Positions 1 to 9,913 of a stretch of 64,000 nucleotides of DNA are shown here, piece by piece (the first letter of the stretch is position 1; every line of letters begins with the position of its first letter). The stretch spans positions 310,001 through 374,000 of the forward strand of contig NZ_JAUJZH010000001.1 in the NCBI RefSeq assembly GCF_030486595.1, written 5' to 3'. This stretch comes from Variovorax ginsengisoli. GTDB taxonomy: Bacteria; Pseudomonadota; Gammaproteobacteria; Burkholderiales; Burkholderiaceae_C. The notes beneath the pieces were generated by a model. It was not told the DNA's origin and did not search any database. It was given only the letters and a program-made list of their open reading frames with translations. The position numbers and the translations under genes are program-made.

Positions 1-566
1 TGGGCGCCCTGGGCCTGGACGATCTTCTCGATCACCGTGTCGTTCCAGAGATTGGCGGTCGGGTTGTTCGGGTAGGCCAGGAACACGATGGCCGGCCTCT
101 CGCGGGCGATGGCGTCGAGCATGGCGCCCTCGTCGAGCTCGAAGTCGGCCGAGAGCGGAACGCCGACGAAGCGCAGGCCCTGCAACTGGGCGCTCATGGC
201 GTACATCACGAAGCCGGGCACCGGCGCCAGCATCGTGGCGCCCGGCAGGTCGCAAGCAATCGCCAGCAAGGAGATCAGCTCGTCCGAGCCGTTGCCCAGC
301 ATCAGCGCGAAGCCCTCGGGCATGCCGGCGTGCGCCGCCAGCGCGCGCTGCAGGTCGGCGCCGCGCTCGCCCGGGTAGCGGTTCAGGGCCAGCGCGCCGA
401 GCCGCTCGCCGAGGGCGGCCTGCAGCGCCGGCGCCAGGCCGTGGGGGTTTTCCATCGCGTCGAGCTTGAGCAGGCCGCGGGCGTCCTGCACGGCGTAGGC
501 ATGCATGGATTGCACGTCGGCGCGGATGCGGCCGAGGGCGCGGCGGGTATCGTCGGTGGCGGTCAT
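1..566 (-). CDS. hisC: Histidinol-phosphate aminotransferase HisC, N-terminal part (cut by window edge)
   Basis: This is the first 188 codons of a PLP-dependent class I/II aminotransferase; the 3' end lies beyond the left edge. HisC converts imidazole-acetol phosphate to L-histidinol phosphate in the cytoplasm. The visible part starts MTATDDTRRALGRIRADVQ and contains LDAMENPHG, NRYPGER, GNGSDELI and AYPNNPTANLW, all typical of HisC. The PLP-binding lysine would lie outside the window. The ATG at 566-564 follows the stop of the upstream small secreted protein by 17 bases, and hisD lies two genes further upstream, so this continues the his operon. Family assignment is secure; the full length cannot be seen. 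Confidence 0.93.
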   Translation of the reverse strand, partial: MTATDDTRRALGRIRADVQSMHAYAVQDARGLLKLDAMENPHGLAPALQAALGERLGALALNRYPGERGADLQRALAAHAGMPEGFALMLGNGSDELISLLAIACDLPGATMLAPVPGFVMYAMSAQLQGLRFVGVPLSADFELDEGAMLDAIARERPAIVFLAYPNNPTANLWNDTVIEKIVQAQGA

Positions 567-583
567 TCGGGGCTGGTTCGGAT

Positions 584-961
584 TCACGGGTTGCAGCGAT
601 AGCTGTTGCGCAGCGCCGCCGAAAGGACGAGTTGCACCGGCATGTCGGCCTCGTAGCTGTCGGCGTTGCGCGTCAGTTCGGTTTGATAGAGGGAGCGCGC
701 CATCGCGGGCTCGAGTCGGCGGCCGTTGATGCAGAACAGCGGCTTCTGGCCGGCGCGCTGTTCGGCGTCGTTGGCTTCCCGCAGGCCTTCCATGACGCCC
801 ACCAGGTAGTAGTTGGCGTAGAGCTTGCCATCTTTCTCGTTGGCCTCGAGCGTGCGCAGTTCGCGGATCGACATCGCCTGGGCGAAGGCCGTCATCGCCA
901 GCAGCATCCCGGCCGCCCCGATGCGGATCAGGCGCGCGGCCGTGGCTTGATCAACACGCAT
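584..961 (-). CDS. Small secreted protein, possible Rap1a/Tai-like domain
   Basis: A 125-residue protein of unknown function. An N-terminal signal peptide is visible (positively charged start, then hydrophobic GAAGMLLAMTAFAQA, likely cleaved near residue 29). The mature part has YYLVGVMEGL, then a Phe-Cys pair (LFCING), then MPVQLVLSAALRNSYRC at the C-terminus. That spacing of a Gly-rich helix, one Cys in the middle and one near the end resembles the Rap1a/Tai immunity fold, whose members are small periplasmic disulfide proteins. This match is by eye only. It overlaps the acetyltransferase gene by 34 bases; the start at 961 has a GGGGAA-like ribosome site. No type VI effector lies nearby, so an immunity role is not supported by context. 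Confidence 0.7.
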   Translation of the reverse strand: MRVDQATAARLIRIGAAGMLLAMTAFAQAMSIRELRTLEANEKDGKLYANYYLVGVMEGLREANDAEQRAGQKPLFCINGRRLEPAMARSLYQTELTRNADSYEADMPVQLVLSAALRNSYRCNP

Positions 962-1482
962 GGGTTCCCCGCATGAACCGACCAGCCCTCGAGGTCGCGG
1001 GTGACCACCGAGCGGGCCCCGACCACGGCGCTGTCGCCGATCGTGACGCCGGGCGCCACGAAGGATTCAGCCGCCAGCCAGACACCGTCGCCGACGTGGA
1101 TGTCGTCCCAGATCAGCGGGAAGCTGGGCAGCTTGTAGTCGTGCGTGCCGGTGCACAGCCAGACCCGTTGCGACACGCAGCAGTTCTTGCCGATGTGGAC
1201 TTGGCCGTAGTTGTAGATCTCGACGCCCTCGCCGATCGCCGTGTAGTTGCCGATCACCAGGTTCCAGGGCATCAAAACCTTGACCCCGGCGCAGACCAGA
1301 ACGCCCTCGCCGATCCGGGCGCCAAAAAGCCGCAGAAGCAAGATCCGCAGCGGCGAGAAGGCGCGTAGCCCGGGTCGGCCCAGGAGGCCCCAGATCAGGA
1401 TCCAGCAGGCGCGGCGCAGCTTCTGGCCCAGGCTCCAGGGGTGCCTGCGGTTGGTCTTGAGGTCGAGGGCTTCGTGTTTCAT
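928..1482 (-). CDS. WcaF/LbetaH-type hexapeptide-repeat acetyltransferase
   Basis: A 184-residue protein with a short hydrophobic N-terminal segment (residues about 27-50) followed by a left-handed beta-helix of hexapeptide repeats ([41 protein letters not shown]). The GTHDY motif and the ending [12 protein letters not shown] are typical of the colanic-acid acetyltransferase WcaF group, which O-acetylates glycans with acetyl-CoA. The substrate here is unknown. The ATG (1482-1480) overlaps the hisD stop as ATGA, so translation is probably coupled to hisD. An envelope-glycan enzyme inside a histidine operon is unusual; a serine acetyltransferase or other small-molecule acetyltransferase role cannot be excluded. 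Confidence 0.8.
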   Translation of the reverse strand: MKHEALDLKTNRRHPWSLGQKLRRACWILIWGLLGRPGLRAFSPLRILLLRLFGARIGEGVLVCAGVKVLMPWNLVIGNYTAIGEGVEIYNYGQVHIGKNCCVSQRVWLCTGTHDYKLPSFPLIWDDIHVGDGVWLAAESFVAPGVTIGDSAVVGARSVVTRDLEGWSVHAGNPCVLIKPRPRA

Positions 1483-2807
1483 GGCTTCGCGTTGCGCAGC
1501 CGCATCTCGGCCGCCCGGGCGTGGGCCTGCAGGCCCTCGCCATGGGCGAGCACCGAGGCCACCTGCCCGAGCGCCTGGGCGCCCTCCTCGCTGACTTCGA
1601 TCAGGCTCGAGCGCTTCTGGAAATCGTAGACCCCGAGCGGCGAGCTGAAGCGTGCCGTGCCGCTGGTCGGCAGCACGTGGTTGGGGCCGGCGCAGTAGTC
1701 GCCCAGGCTTTCGCTGGTGTAGGCACCGAGAAAGATCGCGCCGGCGTGCCTGAGCAGGGGCTCCCAGCGGTGCGGCTCCTGGCTGCTGACCTCGAGGTGT
1801 TCGGGTGCGATCCGGTTGCTGATTTCGCAGGCTTCTTCCATGCTGCGCGTGTGGATCAGCGCGCCGCGGCCGTTGAGCGAGGCGGCAATGATCTCGGCGC
1901 GTGGCATCGAGGGCAGCAGGCGGTCGATCTCCTGCTGCACGCGCTCGATGTAGGCGGCGTCAGGACTGAGCAGGATGCTCTGCGCGAGTTCATCGTGCTC
2001 GGCCTGGCTGAACAGATCCATCGCGACCCACTCGGGCGGCGTGCTGCCGTCGGCCAGCACCAGAATTTCGCTCGGGCCGGCGATCATGTCGATGCCGACG
2101 GTGCCGAACACGCGCCGCTTGGCGGCCGCCACGTAGGCATTGCCGGGCCCGGTGATCTTGTCGACCGCCGGAATCGTGGCCGTGCCGTATGCCAGGGCCG
2201 CCACCGCCTGGGCGCCGCCGATCGTGAAGGCGCGCGTGACACCGGCCACGTAGGCGGCAGCGAGCACCAGCGGGTTGCGCTCGCCGCCCGGCGTCGGCAC
2301 CACCATGATGATCTCGCCGACCCCGGCCACGTGCGCCGGAACCGCGTTCATGAGCACGCTCGACGGATAGGCGGCCTTGCCGCCCGGCACGTAGATGCCG
2401 ACGCGGTCCAGCGGCGTGACCTTCTGGCCGAGCAGCGTGCCGTCGGCATCGCGGTAGCTCCAGCTCTCGCCGCTCGCCTTTTTCTGCGCCTCGTGGTAGC
2501 TCCTGACGCGGCTTGCCGCGGCTTGGAGCGCATCTTTCTGCTCCGCCGGCAGCGACTCGAAGGCGGCGCGCAACTCGGCGGCCGTGAGTTCCAGCGCCGG
2601 CAAGCCGTCGACGTCGAGGCGGTCGAAACGCCGCGTGTAGTCGAGCACGGCCTCGTCGCCCCGCTGCCGAACGTCGGCCAGGATGTCGGCCACCACCTGC
2701 TCGATGGCCGCATCCGCTTCGGCCGACCAATGCAGGCGCGCCTTGAATTCGGCCTCGAAGGTGGCCGACGCGGTGGACAGGCGGGCGGGAGCGGCTTTCA
2801 GGTTCAT
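1479..2807 (-). CDS. hisD: Histidinol dehydrogenase
   Basis: A 442-residue zinc enzyme that oxidises L-histidinol in two NAD-dependent steps to L-histidine, the last step of the pathway. Visible family motifs include [55 protein letters not shown] and the metal-binding region [10 protein letters not shown], with APEHLE and [13 protein letters not shown] near the end. The length is normal for the family. The start at 2807 ([14 protein letters not shown]) was chosen because it forms an ATGA overlap with the hisG stop; the same frame stays open far upstream but that part is hisG read out of frame. The stop overlaps the acetyltransferase start. Confidence 0.97.
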   Translation of the reverse strand: MNLKAAPARLSTASATFEAEFKARLHWSAEADAAIEQVVADILADVRQRGDEAVLDYTRRFDRLDVDGLPALELTAAELRAAFESLPAEQKDALQAAASRVRSYHEAQKKASGESWSYRDADGTLLGQKVTPLDRVGIYVPGGKAAYPSSVLMNAVPAHVAGVGEIIMVVPTPGGERNPLVLAAAYVAGVTRAFTIGGAQAVAALAYGTATIPAVDKITGPGNAYVAAAKRRVFGTVGIDMIAGPSEILVLADGSTPPEWVAMDLFSQAEHDELAQSILLSPDAAYIERVQQEIDRLLPSMPRAEIIAASLNGRGALIHTRSMEEACEISNRIAPEHLEVSSQEPHRWEPLLRHAGAIFLGAYTSESLGDYCAGPNHVLPTSGTARFSSPLGVYDFQKRSSLIEVSEEGAQALGQVASVLAHGEGLQAHARAAEMRLRNAKP

Positions 2808-3442
2808 GTCGGGATGGCCGATGCGAAGGCATCGACGATGCGGCGGATGGGCTCTTGCTTGAGCTTGAGCGCGGCCTGGTTGACCACCAGCCGGGCGCTG
2901 ATGTCCATGATGCGTTCGACCTCGATCAGATGGTTGGCCTTGAGCGTGTTGCCGGTCGAGACCAGGTCGACGATGGCATCGGCCAGCCCCGTGAGCGGAG
3001 CCAGTTCCATGCTGCCGTAGAGCTTGATCAGGTCGACGTGCACGCCCTTGCTGGCGAAGAATTCGCGCGCCAGGCCGACGTACTTGGTCGCCACCTTGAG
3101 CCGCGAGCCTTGCTTGACGGCCGAGGCGTAGTCGTAGTCGGCGCGCACCGCTACGCTCAGGCGGCAGGCCGCGATGCGCAGGTCGAGCGGCTGGTAGAGG
3201 CCCTGGTTGCCGTGCTCGAGCAGCACGTCGAGCCCGGTCACGCCGAGGTCGGCGCCGCCGTACTGGACGTAGGTCGGCACGTCGGAGGCGCGCACCAGCA
3301 CCACGCGGACATCGGGCCTCGTGGTGGCGAGGATCAACTTGCGCGATTTCTCGGGGTCTTCGGTGACCTCGATGCCGGCCGCAGCCAGCAGCGGCAGGGT
3401 CTCCTCGAAGATGCGGCCCTTCGACAGCGCCAGCGTGATCAC
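2804..3442 (-). CDS. hisG: ATP phosphoribosyltransferase, short form (HisG-S)
   Basis: A 212-residue enzyme for the first and feedback-controlled step of histidine synthesis, ATP + PRPP to phosphoribosyl-ATP. It begins [19 protein letters not shown] and contains [13 protein letters not shown] and the PRPP-loop region [16 protein letters not shown]. At 212 residues it lacks the C-terminal regulatory domain of long HisG, so it should work in a hetero-octamer with HisZ, which is not in this window. The start is GTG at 3442-3440, overlapping the murA stop as GTGA; a longer reading frame upstream is a shadow of murA. The stop overlaps hisD. Confidence 0.96.
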   Translation of the reverse strand: MITLALSKGRIFEETLPLLAAAGIEVTEDPEKSRKLILATTRPDVRVVLVRASDVPTYVQYGGADLGVTGLDVLLEHGNQGLYQPLDLRIAACRLSVAVRADYDYASAVKQGSRLKVATKYVGLAREFFASKGVHVDLIKLYGSMELAPLTGLADAIVDLVSTGNTLKANHLIEVERIMDISARLVVNQAALKLKQEPIRRIVDAFASAIPT

Positions 3443-4725
3443 GGCTGCACCTCGGCCGGCCCGGCCACCCGCTCGATGTCGGCGCCGATGCCGCGCAGCT
3501 TGCCTTCCATGCGGTCGTAGCCGCGGTCGAGATGGTAGATGCGGTCGACCAGGGTCTCGCCATCGGCCACCAGGCCGGCGATCACGAGGCTGGCCGAGGC
3601 GCGCAGGTCGGTTGCCATCACGGTGGCGCCGGACAGCTGGCGCACGCCCTCGATCACCGCCACCTTGCCGTCGGTCTGGATCTTGGCGCCGAGACGCAGC
3701 ATCTCGTCGACGTGCATGAAGCGGTTCTCGAAGATCGTCTCGGTGACGGTCGAGGTGCCTTCGGCGATCGCGTTGAGCGCCATGAACTGGGCCTGCATGT
3801 CGGTCGGGAAGCCCGGGTACTCGGTGGTGCGGAAGCTCTGTGCCTTGAGCCGGCCCTGGCTCTGCACCCGGATGCCGCCGTCGACCGCCTCCACCTGCGC
3901 CCCGGCCTCGCGCAGCTTCTCGATCACGGCATCGAGGTGGTCGGCGCGGCCATGCTTCAGGAATACCTCGCCGCCGGCCGCGGCCACGGCGCACAGGAAG
4001 GTGCCGGCCTCGATCCGGTCGGCCACCACCTGGTGGGTGCAGCCGTCGAGCCGCTCCACGCCCTGGATGCGGATGCGGCTGGTGCCGTGGCCCTCGATCT
4101 TCGCGCCCATGGCAATCAGCATCTCGGCCAGGTCGGCGATTTCAGGCTCCTGGGCGGCGTTCTCGAGCACCGTCTCGCCCTCGGCCAGCGCCGCCGCCAT
4201 GAGGAAGTTCTCGGTGCCGGTGACCGTCACCATGTCGGTGGTGATGCGGGCGCCGTGCAGGCGTTTGCGGCCACCGCCGATGCCCGCCACCATGTAGCCG
4301 TGCTCGACCACGATCTCGGCACCCATGGCCTGCAGGCCCTTGATGTGCTGGTCGACCGGACGCGAGCCGATCGCGCAGCCGCCTGGCAGCGAGACCTTGG
4401 CCCTGCCGAAGCGCGCCAGCAGCGGGCCGAGCGCGAGCACCGAGGCCCGCATCGTCTTGACCAGTTCGTAGGGTGCCTCGGGCACCTCGAGCGAGCGGGC
4501 ATCGATGCGCACCGTGCCGTTGTCGTCGCGCTCGGCGCGCACGCCCATGTTGTGGACCAGCTTGAGCATGGTCGCGACGTCCTTCAGGCGCGGCACGTTG
4601 TGCAGCATGACGGGGCGATCGGTCAGCAGAGCCGCGCAGAGTTCGGGCAGCGCGGCATTCTTGGCGCCGGAAATGAGTACCTCGCCGCGAAGCTTGCGCC
4701 CGCCGCGAATCAGAAGTTTGTCCAT
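3439..4725 (-). CDS. murA: UDP-N-acetylglucosamine 1-carboxyvinyltransferase
   Basis: A 428-residue cytoplasmic enzyme that transfers enolpyruvate from PEP to UDP-GlcNAc, the first committed step of peptidoglycan synthesis and the target of fosfomycin. It begins [16 protein letters not shown]; the conserved Lys22 (SGAKNA) and the catalytic Cys117 in [13 protein letters not shown] are both present, so the enzyme should be fosfomycin-sensitive unlike Cys-to-Asp variants. Later motifs [13 protein letters not shown] and ENRFMHVDE are intact. It follows ibaG by 18 bases, as in enterobacteria, and is coupled to hisG through a GTGA overlap, so peptidoglycan and histidine genes appear to share a transcript. 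Confidence 0.98.
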   Translation of the reverse strand: MDKLLIRGGRKLRGEVLISGAKNAALPELCAALLTDRPVMLHNVPRLKDVATMLKLVHNMGVRAERDDNGTVRIDARSLEVPEAPYELVKTMRASVLALGPLLARFGRAKVSLPGGCAIGSRPVDQHIKGLQAMGAEIVVEHGYMVAGIGGGRKRLHGARITTDMVTVTGTENFLMAAALAEGETVLENAAQEPEIADLAEMLIAMGAKIEGHGTSRIRIQGVERLDGCTHQVVADRIEAGTFLCAVAAAGGEVFLKHGRADHLDAVIEKLREAGAQVEAVDGGIRVQSQGRLKAQSFRTTEYPGFPTDMQAQFMALNAIAEGTSTVTETIFENRFMHVDEMLRLGAKIQTDGKVAVIEGVRQLSGATVMATDLRASASLVIAGLVADGETLVDRIYHLDRGYDRMEGKLRGIGADIERVAGPAEVQP

Positions 4726-4743
4726 GAGGAATCCAGCGGAGGT

Positions 4744-4986
4744 CTAGCGAGACTGGCCTGCCCATTCGGCAGGCGTGAAGGTTTTCATCGAGAGCGCGTG
4801 CACTTCGTCGGTGTGCATTTTCGCACCCAGGGTGGCATAGACCCGCTGATGCCGCTGGATGGCGCGCTTGCCCTCGAACTCGGCGGAGACGATGGTGGCG
4901 TACCAGTGGCGGCCATCGCCCTCGAGCGTGATGTGGTCGCAGGCCAGGCCGGCCTGGATGATCGATTGGAGTTCGTCAGCTGTCAT
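4744..4986 (-). CDS. ibaG: BolA-family protein IbaG
   Basis: An 80-residue BolA/IbaG-type protein (MTADELQSIIQAGLACDHITL...). The family has a KH-like fold and binds [2Fe-2S] clusters with monothiol glutaredoxins; Cys16 and His residues in the region RHQRVYATLGAKMHTDEVHALS are the visible candidate ligands and conserved signature. Its position directly upstream of murA and downstream of mla genes matches the E. coli order mlaFEDCB-ibaG-murA, which supports IbaG over BolA proper. It sits 9 bases after the ABC permease stop end and is likely part of the same transcript. Confidence 0.92.
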   Translation of the reverse strand: MTADELQSIIQAGLACDHITLEGDGRHWYATIVSAEFEGKRAIQRHQRVYATLGAKMHTDEVHALSMKTFTPAEWAGQSR

Positions 4987-4995
4987 GGTTCGTTT

Positions 4996-5759
4996 TCATC
5001 CGCGGATCTTGTAGCCGATGCGCAGGAGGTGCACGGCGATCGCGCTGACCACCAGCCAGGCGCTGCCGACGATCGCCAGGCTCAGCCAGGGCGAAGCATC
5101 GCTGATGCCGAAGAAGCCGTAGCGAAAGCCATCGATCATGTAGAAGAAGGGGTTCAGGTGGCTCACCGTCTGCCAGAAAGGCGGCAGCGACCCGATCGAA
5201 TAGAACACGCCGGACAGGAAGGTCATCGGCATGATCAGGAAGTTCTGGAACACCGCCATCTGGTCGAATTTCTCGGCCCAGAGGCCGGCGATCAGGCCCA
5301 GCGTGCCGAGGATGGCGGCGCCCAGGAAGGCGAAAACCAGGATCCACAACGGCGCCACGAAGCTCGGCATCGCGAAGAAGGCGGTGACGATGAACACGCC
5401 CAGGCCCACCGCCAGCCCGCGCACGATCGACGAGCCCACGTAGGCGAGGAACCAGCCCCAGTGCGACAGCGGCGTCAGCAGCACGAACACCAGGCTGCCC
5501 ATGATCTTGCTCTGGATGATCGACGACGAGCTATTGGCGAAGGCGTTCTGCAGCACGCTCATCATCACCAGGCCCGGGACCAGGAAGGCGGTGTAGCTCA
5601 CGGTGCCGAAGACCTTGACGTGGTCCTCGAGCACATGGCCGAAGACCGCCAGGTAGAGCACCGCGGTCAGCACCGGGGCGCCGACGGTCTGGAAGCCGAC
5701 CTTCCAGAAGCGCAGCGTTTCCTTGTACAGAAGCGCGCGCCAGCCGAGCGCGTTGATCA

Positions 5760-5763
<4 letters not shown>
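4996..5763 (-). CDS. ABC-2 type exporter permease (YadH-like)
   Basis: A 255-residue inner-membrane protein with about six hydrophobic segments (for example VLTAVLYLAVFGHVL, GLAVGLGVFIVTAFFA, FLGAAILGTLGLIAG) and a C-terminal region LNPFFYMIDGFRYGFFG typical of ABC-2 exporters related to NodJ/YadH. It should form a transporter with the ATPase encoded just upstream: its first ATG (5763-5761) overlaps that gene's stop as ATGA. The substrate is unknown. Its constant place between mlaB and ibaG in betaproteobacteria suggests an envelope role, but that is inference. A longer frame upstream is a shadow of the ATPase gene. Confidence 0.9.
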
Positions 5764-6707
<944 letters not shown>

Positions 6708-6740
6708 GGGAACCCGCGATTTTAAGCGGCCGCCGGTTTT

Positions 6741-7013
6741 CTAGGGCGCGGCCGGCAAAAGGCCTGCGATTCCGTACAGCGCGGCCAGTTCGCGCAGGCG
6801 GGCCGGCAACCCCTTGACGGCAAAGCCGCGACCGAGCGCGCTGGACTCGCGCCGGCACTCGAGCAACACCGCCAGCGCCGAGGAGTCGAAGTGGACCAGC
6901 GCGCTGGCGTCGACCACCGTGGCCGTATCGGTCTGCCCGGCCAGGCCGCGCTGGAGCATGTAGGCGCAGGCCGGCGCCTCGTCGTGCGTCAACTTGGGTG
7001 GCAGCACCAGCAT
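6741..7013 (-). CDS. mlaB: STAS-domain protein MlaB
   Basis: A 90-residue STAS protein. In the Mla phospholipid transport system MlaB binds the ATPase MlaF on the cytoplasmic side and is needed for complex stability and activity. The core motif DASALVHFDSSALAVLLECRR carries the conserved Asp-Ser-Ser of STAS folds, the site that in anti-sigma-antagonist relatives is phosphorylated. It lies 7 bases downstream of mlaC and completes the set mlaF,E,D,A,C,B. The low sequence conservation of MlaB makes context the stronger part of the evidence. Confidence 0.88.
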   Translation of the reverse strand: MLVLPPKLTHDEAPACAYMLQRGLAGQTDTATVVDASALVHFDSSALAVLLECRRESSALGRGFAVKGLPARLRELAALYGIAGLLPAAP

Positions 7014-7020
7014 GGCCGGC

Positions 7021-7674
7021 TCAGCCCTTGCCGTTGTTCTTGTTGCGCGCCTCGAGGGCGGCGATCAGGCCGTCGATGCCCTTGGCGTTGATCTGCTGCG
7101 CGAACTGGGTGCGGTAGGTATCCACCAGCCATACGCCCAGGACGTTGATGTTGTAGATCTTCCAGCCGCCGGCCTCGCCGGGGGTCTTCTCGAGCCGGTA
7201 GTCGAGCTGCACCGGATCGCCGCTGCCCTTGACTTCGGTGCGCACGAGCACCTCCTTGTCGTCGGCCGAGCCACGGAACGGGCGCACGACGACGGTCTGG
7301 TCGCTGACCTGGTCGAGGGCGCCCGCGTAGGTGCGCACCAGCAGGGTCTTGAACGCGTCCTCGAGCCGCTTCTGCTGCTCCGGCGTGGCCTGGCGCCAGG
7401 CCGGACCGACGGCCGAGGACGTCATGCGCAGGAAGTTCACGTTCGGCATGATCTTGGTGTCGACCAGCAGCATGATCTTGCCGACATCGCCCGCCTTGAT
7501 CGACTTGTCGGCCTTGATCGTGTCCAGCACGTCGGAAGACAGCCGCTTCACGAGCGCATCGGGCGCCTCGTCCGCGGCCAGGGCCGGCCGCACGAATCCG
7601 GCAGCGGCAGCCGCCAGCAGCAGGCCGCCCAGCGCCAACCGTCCCAGGGTGCGGCGTTGAAGAATCTGGTTCAT
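7021..7674 (-). CDS. mlaC: Periplasmic phospholipid-binding protein MlaC
   Basis: A 217-residue MlaC/Ttg2D protein that shuttles phospholipids between the outer-membrane MlaA-porin complex and the inner-membrane MlaFEDB complex. A signal peptide is visible (MNQILQRRTLGRLALGGLLLAAAAAGF, cleavage probably after PALA at about residue 33). The mature domain shows IMPNVNFLRMTSSAVGPAWRQATPEQQKR and WKIYNINVLGVWLVDTYR, both characteristic. It follows mlaA after a 128-base gap (7675-7802) in which I see no gene. Confidence 0.96.
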   Translation of the reverse strand: MNQILQRRTLGRLALGGLLLAAAAAGFVRPALAADEAPDALVKRLSSDVLDTIKADKSIKAGDVGKIMLLVDTKIMPNVNFLRMTSSAVGPAWRQATPEQQKRLEDAFKTLLVRTYAGALDQVSDQTVVVRPFRGSADDKEVLVRTEVKGSGDPVQLDYRLEKTPGEAGGWKIYNINVLGVWLVDTYRTQFAQQINAKGIDGLIAALEARNKNNGKG

Positions 7675-7802
7675 CGAGTCAATCCCTTGTCATGAAAAGT
7701 GAGGCGTTCGCCCAACGGGGTTCGAGTCCACGCCACACGGAGGGTTCCACATCGCGGCTCATGGCCTGCAACCGAATGCAATGGCCCCGCCCGCGCAAGG
7801 CC

Positions 7803-8549
7803 TTAATTGCCCTCGTCGGGCAGGTTTCCGTCGTGCACATCGTTGCGGCGGCGCTGCAGGAAGGCGTCACGGGTGAAGGTGTACCGGTCGAGCGCCGCAT
7901 CCTCGAGCAGCTGGCCGACGCGCAACAGGTTGGCGCGGATGTCGATCAGGCGGAGAGCGTACATCGAGTTGCGCACCGAGATGTCCGACACGCCGCTCAG
8001 CAGGTCGCCCCGGAGGTCGAGCGGCAAGGCAGCGGTGTCGCGCAGGGTGGAGGGGCCGAGCAGGGGCAGGATCAGGTACGGGCCCGCCGGAACGCCCCAG
8101 CGGCCCAGCGTCTGGCCGAAGTCCTCGCTGTGGCGGTCGATGCCGAGTTCGGTTGCGATGTCCAGGATCCCGCCGAGGCCGAAGAACGTGTTGACGTTCA
8201 GGCGCATGAAAGTCTGCGCGCTGTCCTGGAGCTTGAGCTGCGCCACGCTGTTGGCGAAGCTCCAGACGTCGGAGAGGTTGCCGAAGAAATTGTTCACGCC
8301 GGTGCGCACCGGCGAGGGCAGCACCTTGACGTAGACCGTGGCGGCCGGCTTCAGAACCGCATCGTCGAGCGCGTTGTTGAAGCGATACACCTGCCGGTTG
8401 AGCGGCTCCAGCGGATCGGCCGGATTGGCGTTCGGGCCGGTGGCGCAACCCGTGAAGAAGGCGAGGACGCCGGCGGCGCCTGCTGCGCGCAGGCCATTGG
8501 CGATGCGGACGCACGCGACCCGGCCGGCGAGAGAAGTTCGTGGTTTCAT
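7803..8549 (-). CDS. mlaA: Outer-membrane lipoprotein MlaA (VacJ)
   Basis: A 248-residue lipoprotein of the VacJ family. The lipobox FFTGC is at about residues 31-35, predicting outer-membrane anchoring. Family motifs DPLEPLNRQVYRFNNALD, NNFFGNLSDVW, RLNVNTFFGLGGILDIATELG and GVPAGPYLILPLLGPST are all present. MlaA removes mislocalised phospholipids from the outer leaflet of the outer membrane. Unlike E. coli, where mlaA is elsewhere, here it sits inside the mla operon, its ATG overlapping the mlaD stop (ATGA). Confidence 0.97.
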   Translation of the reverse strand: MKPRTSLAGRVACVRIANGLRAAGAAGVLAFFTGCATGPNANPADPLEPLNRQVYRFNNALDDAVLKPAATVYVKVLPSPVRTGVNNFFGNLSDVWSFANSVAQLKLQDSAQTFMRLNVNTFFGLGGILDIATELGIDRHSEDFGQTLGRWGVPAGPYLILPLLGPSTLRDTAALPLDLRGDLLSGVSDISVRNSMYALRLIDIRANLLRVGQLLEDAALDRYTFTRDAFLQRRRNDVHDGNLPDEGN

Positions 8550-9046
8550 TTCTTGTTGTTGGCGTTTCCGGATGGCGTGCTTCCTTCGGCCGCCTTGCTG
8601 TACAGGAACTGGCTGATCAGGTTCTCGAGCACGACCGCTGATTGGGTATCGGTCACGACATCGCCGGCTTGAAGGGTCTTTTCGTCGGCGCCGGCCTCGA
8701 TGCCGATGTATTGCTCGCCCAGCAGGCCGCTGGTCAGGATCTTGAACGAGCTGTCCTTGGGGAAACTGTAGCGATTCTGGAGCGCCAGCGTCACGGCGGC
8801 CTGAAAGTTCTTGTCGTCGAACGTGATGGATTCGACGCGCCCGACCACCACGCCGGCGCTCTTGACCGCGGTTTGGGGCTTGAGCCCGCCGATGTTGTCG
8901 AAGCGCGCGGTCACGGCATAGGTCTTCTGGAAATTCAGGCTCAGCAGGTTGGCCGACTGCAGCGCCAGGAACAGCAGCGCCGCGCCGCCGATCAGCACGA
9001 ACAGGCCGACCCAGATGTCATTGTTGGAACGTTGCATGTGTTGCAC
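8546..9046 (-). CDS. mlaD: MCE-domain protein MlaD
   Basis: A 166-residue inner-membrane-anchored periplasmic protein. One N-terminal transmembrane helix (WVGLFVLIGGAALLFLALQ, about residues 12-30) precedes one MCE domain (about 40-117: TYAVTARFDNIGGLKPQTAVKSAGVVVG and ILTSGLLGEQYIGIE). MlaD hexamers form the ring that accepts phospholipids from MlaC. The normal length for the family is about 150-180. The start at 9046 (MQHMQRSN) is preceded by an alternative Met three codons in, which would change little. It lies 18 bases after mlaE. Confidence 0.97.
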   Translation of the reverse strand: MQHMQRSNNDIWVGLFVLIGGAALLFLALQSANLLSLNFQKTYAVTARFDNIGGLKPQTAVKSAGVVVGRVESITFDDKNFQAAVTLALQNRYSFPKDSSFKILTSGLLGEQYIGIEAGADEKTLQAGDVVTDTQSAVVLENLISQFLYSKAAEGSTPSGNANNKK

Positions 9047-9064
9047 TCTCAGTGAACGTGGAGC

Positions 9065-9847
9065 CTAAATGCTGAACATCATGGCGGTCAGCATGAAATC
9101 GAGCCCGAGCACGGTGAGCGAGGCGACGACCACCGTGCGGGTGGTGGCGCGCGAGACTCCCTCGGGCGTCGGCTGGGCCTGGTAGCCCTGAAGCAGAGCG
9201 ATGAAAGTCACGGCGATGCCGAAGACGATGCTCTTGACGACGCCATTGCCGACGTCCTTCCAGACGTCGACGCCGCCCTGCATCTGGCCCCAGAAGGCCC
9301 CCGCATCGAGGCCCAGCATCAGCACGCCGACGACATAGCCGCCGATCACGCCGACCGCGCTGAACACCGCCGCCAGCAGGGGCATGGTGATCACGCCGCC
9401 CCAGAAGCGCGGCGCCAGGATGCGCTGGACCGGGTCGACCGCCATCATTTCCATCGCGCTGAGCTGCTCGCCAGCCTTCATGAGGCCGATCTCGGCGGTG
9501 AGCGAGGTGCCGGCACGGCCCGCGAACAGCAGGGCCGCCACGACCGGGCCGAGCTCGCGCACCAGGCTCAATGCGACCAGCAGGCCCAGCGCCTCGGACG
9601 AGCCGTAGCGCTGCAGCGTGTAGTAGCCCTGCAGGCCCAGCACGAAGCCGACGAACAGGCCGGAGACGGCGATGATCGCCAGCGAGTAGTTGCCCAGGAA
9701 GTGGATCTGGTCACGCACCAGGCCGAAGCGGCGCAGGCTGCGCGCACCCTCCCCCACGAGCTGGAAGAACAGGCGCGCACCCAGACCGAGGTCGGCCAGC
9801 TTGCTGCGCACGGCGAAGCCGACGTCGGCCGGCTTGTACCAGCTCAT
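9065..9847 (-). CDS. mlaE: Phospholipid transport permease MlaE
   Basis: A 260-residue MlaE-family permease (DUF140) with about five to six membrane segments. Recognisable stretches are [47 protein letters not shown], the [13 protein letters not shown] coupling loop and [32 protein letters not shown] at the C-terminal end. It forms the membrane core of the MlaFEDB complex in the inner membrane. It is separated from mlaF by a 64-base gap that holds a strong GC hairpin (see repeat at 9882). Confidence 0.97.
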   Translation of the reverse strand: MSWYKPADVGFAVRSKLADLGLGARLFFQLVGEGARSLRRFGLVRDQIHFLGNYSLAIIAVSGLFVGFVLGLQGYYTLQRYGSSEALGLLVALSLVRELGPVVAALLFAGRAGTSLTAEIGLMKAGEQLSAMEMMAVDPVQRILAPRFWGGVITMPLLAAVFSAVGVIGGYVVGVLMLGLDAGAFWGQMQGGVDVWKDVGNGVVKSIVFGIAVTFIALLQGYQAQPTPEGVSRATTRTVVVASLTVLGLDFMLTAMMFSI

Positions 9848-9881
9848 AGGCTAACCTCCATGCTGCTGCGCACTGCGGTGC

Positions 9882-9913
9882 GAGCCCCCTTCGGAGCGGC
9901 CGGGCGGGGGCTC
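9882..9913. repeat. GC-rich hairpin element between mlaF and mlaE
   Basis: A perfect 8-base inverted repeat, GAGCCCCC (9882-9889) and GGGGGCTC (9906-9913), with a 16-base loop. Its right arm reaches into the mlaF stop codon (9912-9914). The sequence class (GCGAGCCCCCTTCGGAG) is one I associate with dispersed intergenic repeats of Comamonadaceae, which is recollection and not a search result. In the mRNA it could slow 3' decay of the mlaF part or lower expression of mlaE onward. Confidence 0.55.

Noticed and set aside
584..961. A toxin-immunity (type VI secretion) function for the Rap1a/Tai-like protein
   Set aside because: No effector, VgrG, Hcp or PAAR gene is present nearby, and the setting is a biosynthetic operon.
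7711..7735. A tRNA T-loop-like string (GGTTCGAGTCC) between mlaC and mlaA
   Set aside because: No matching T-stem, anticodon arm or acceptor stem can be formed around it; the string occurs by chance.
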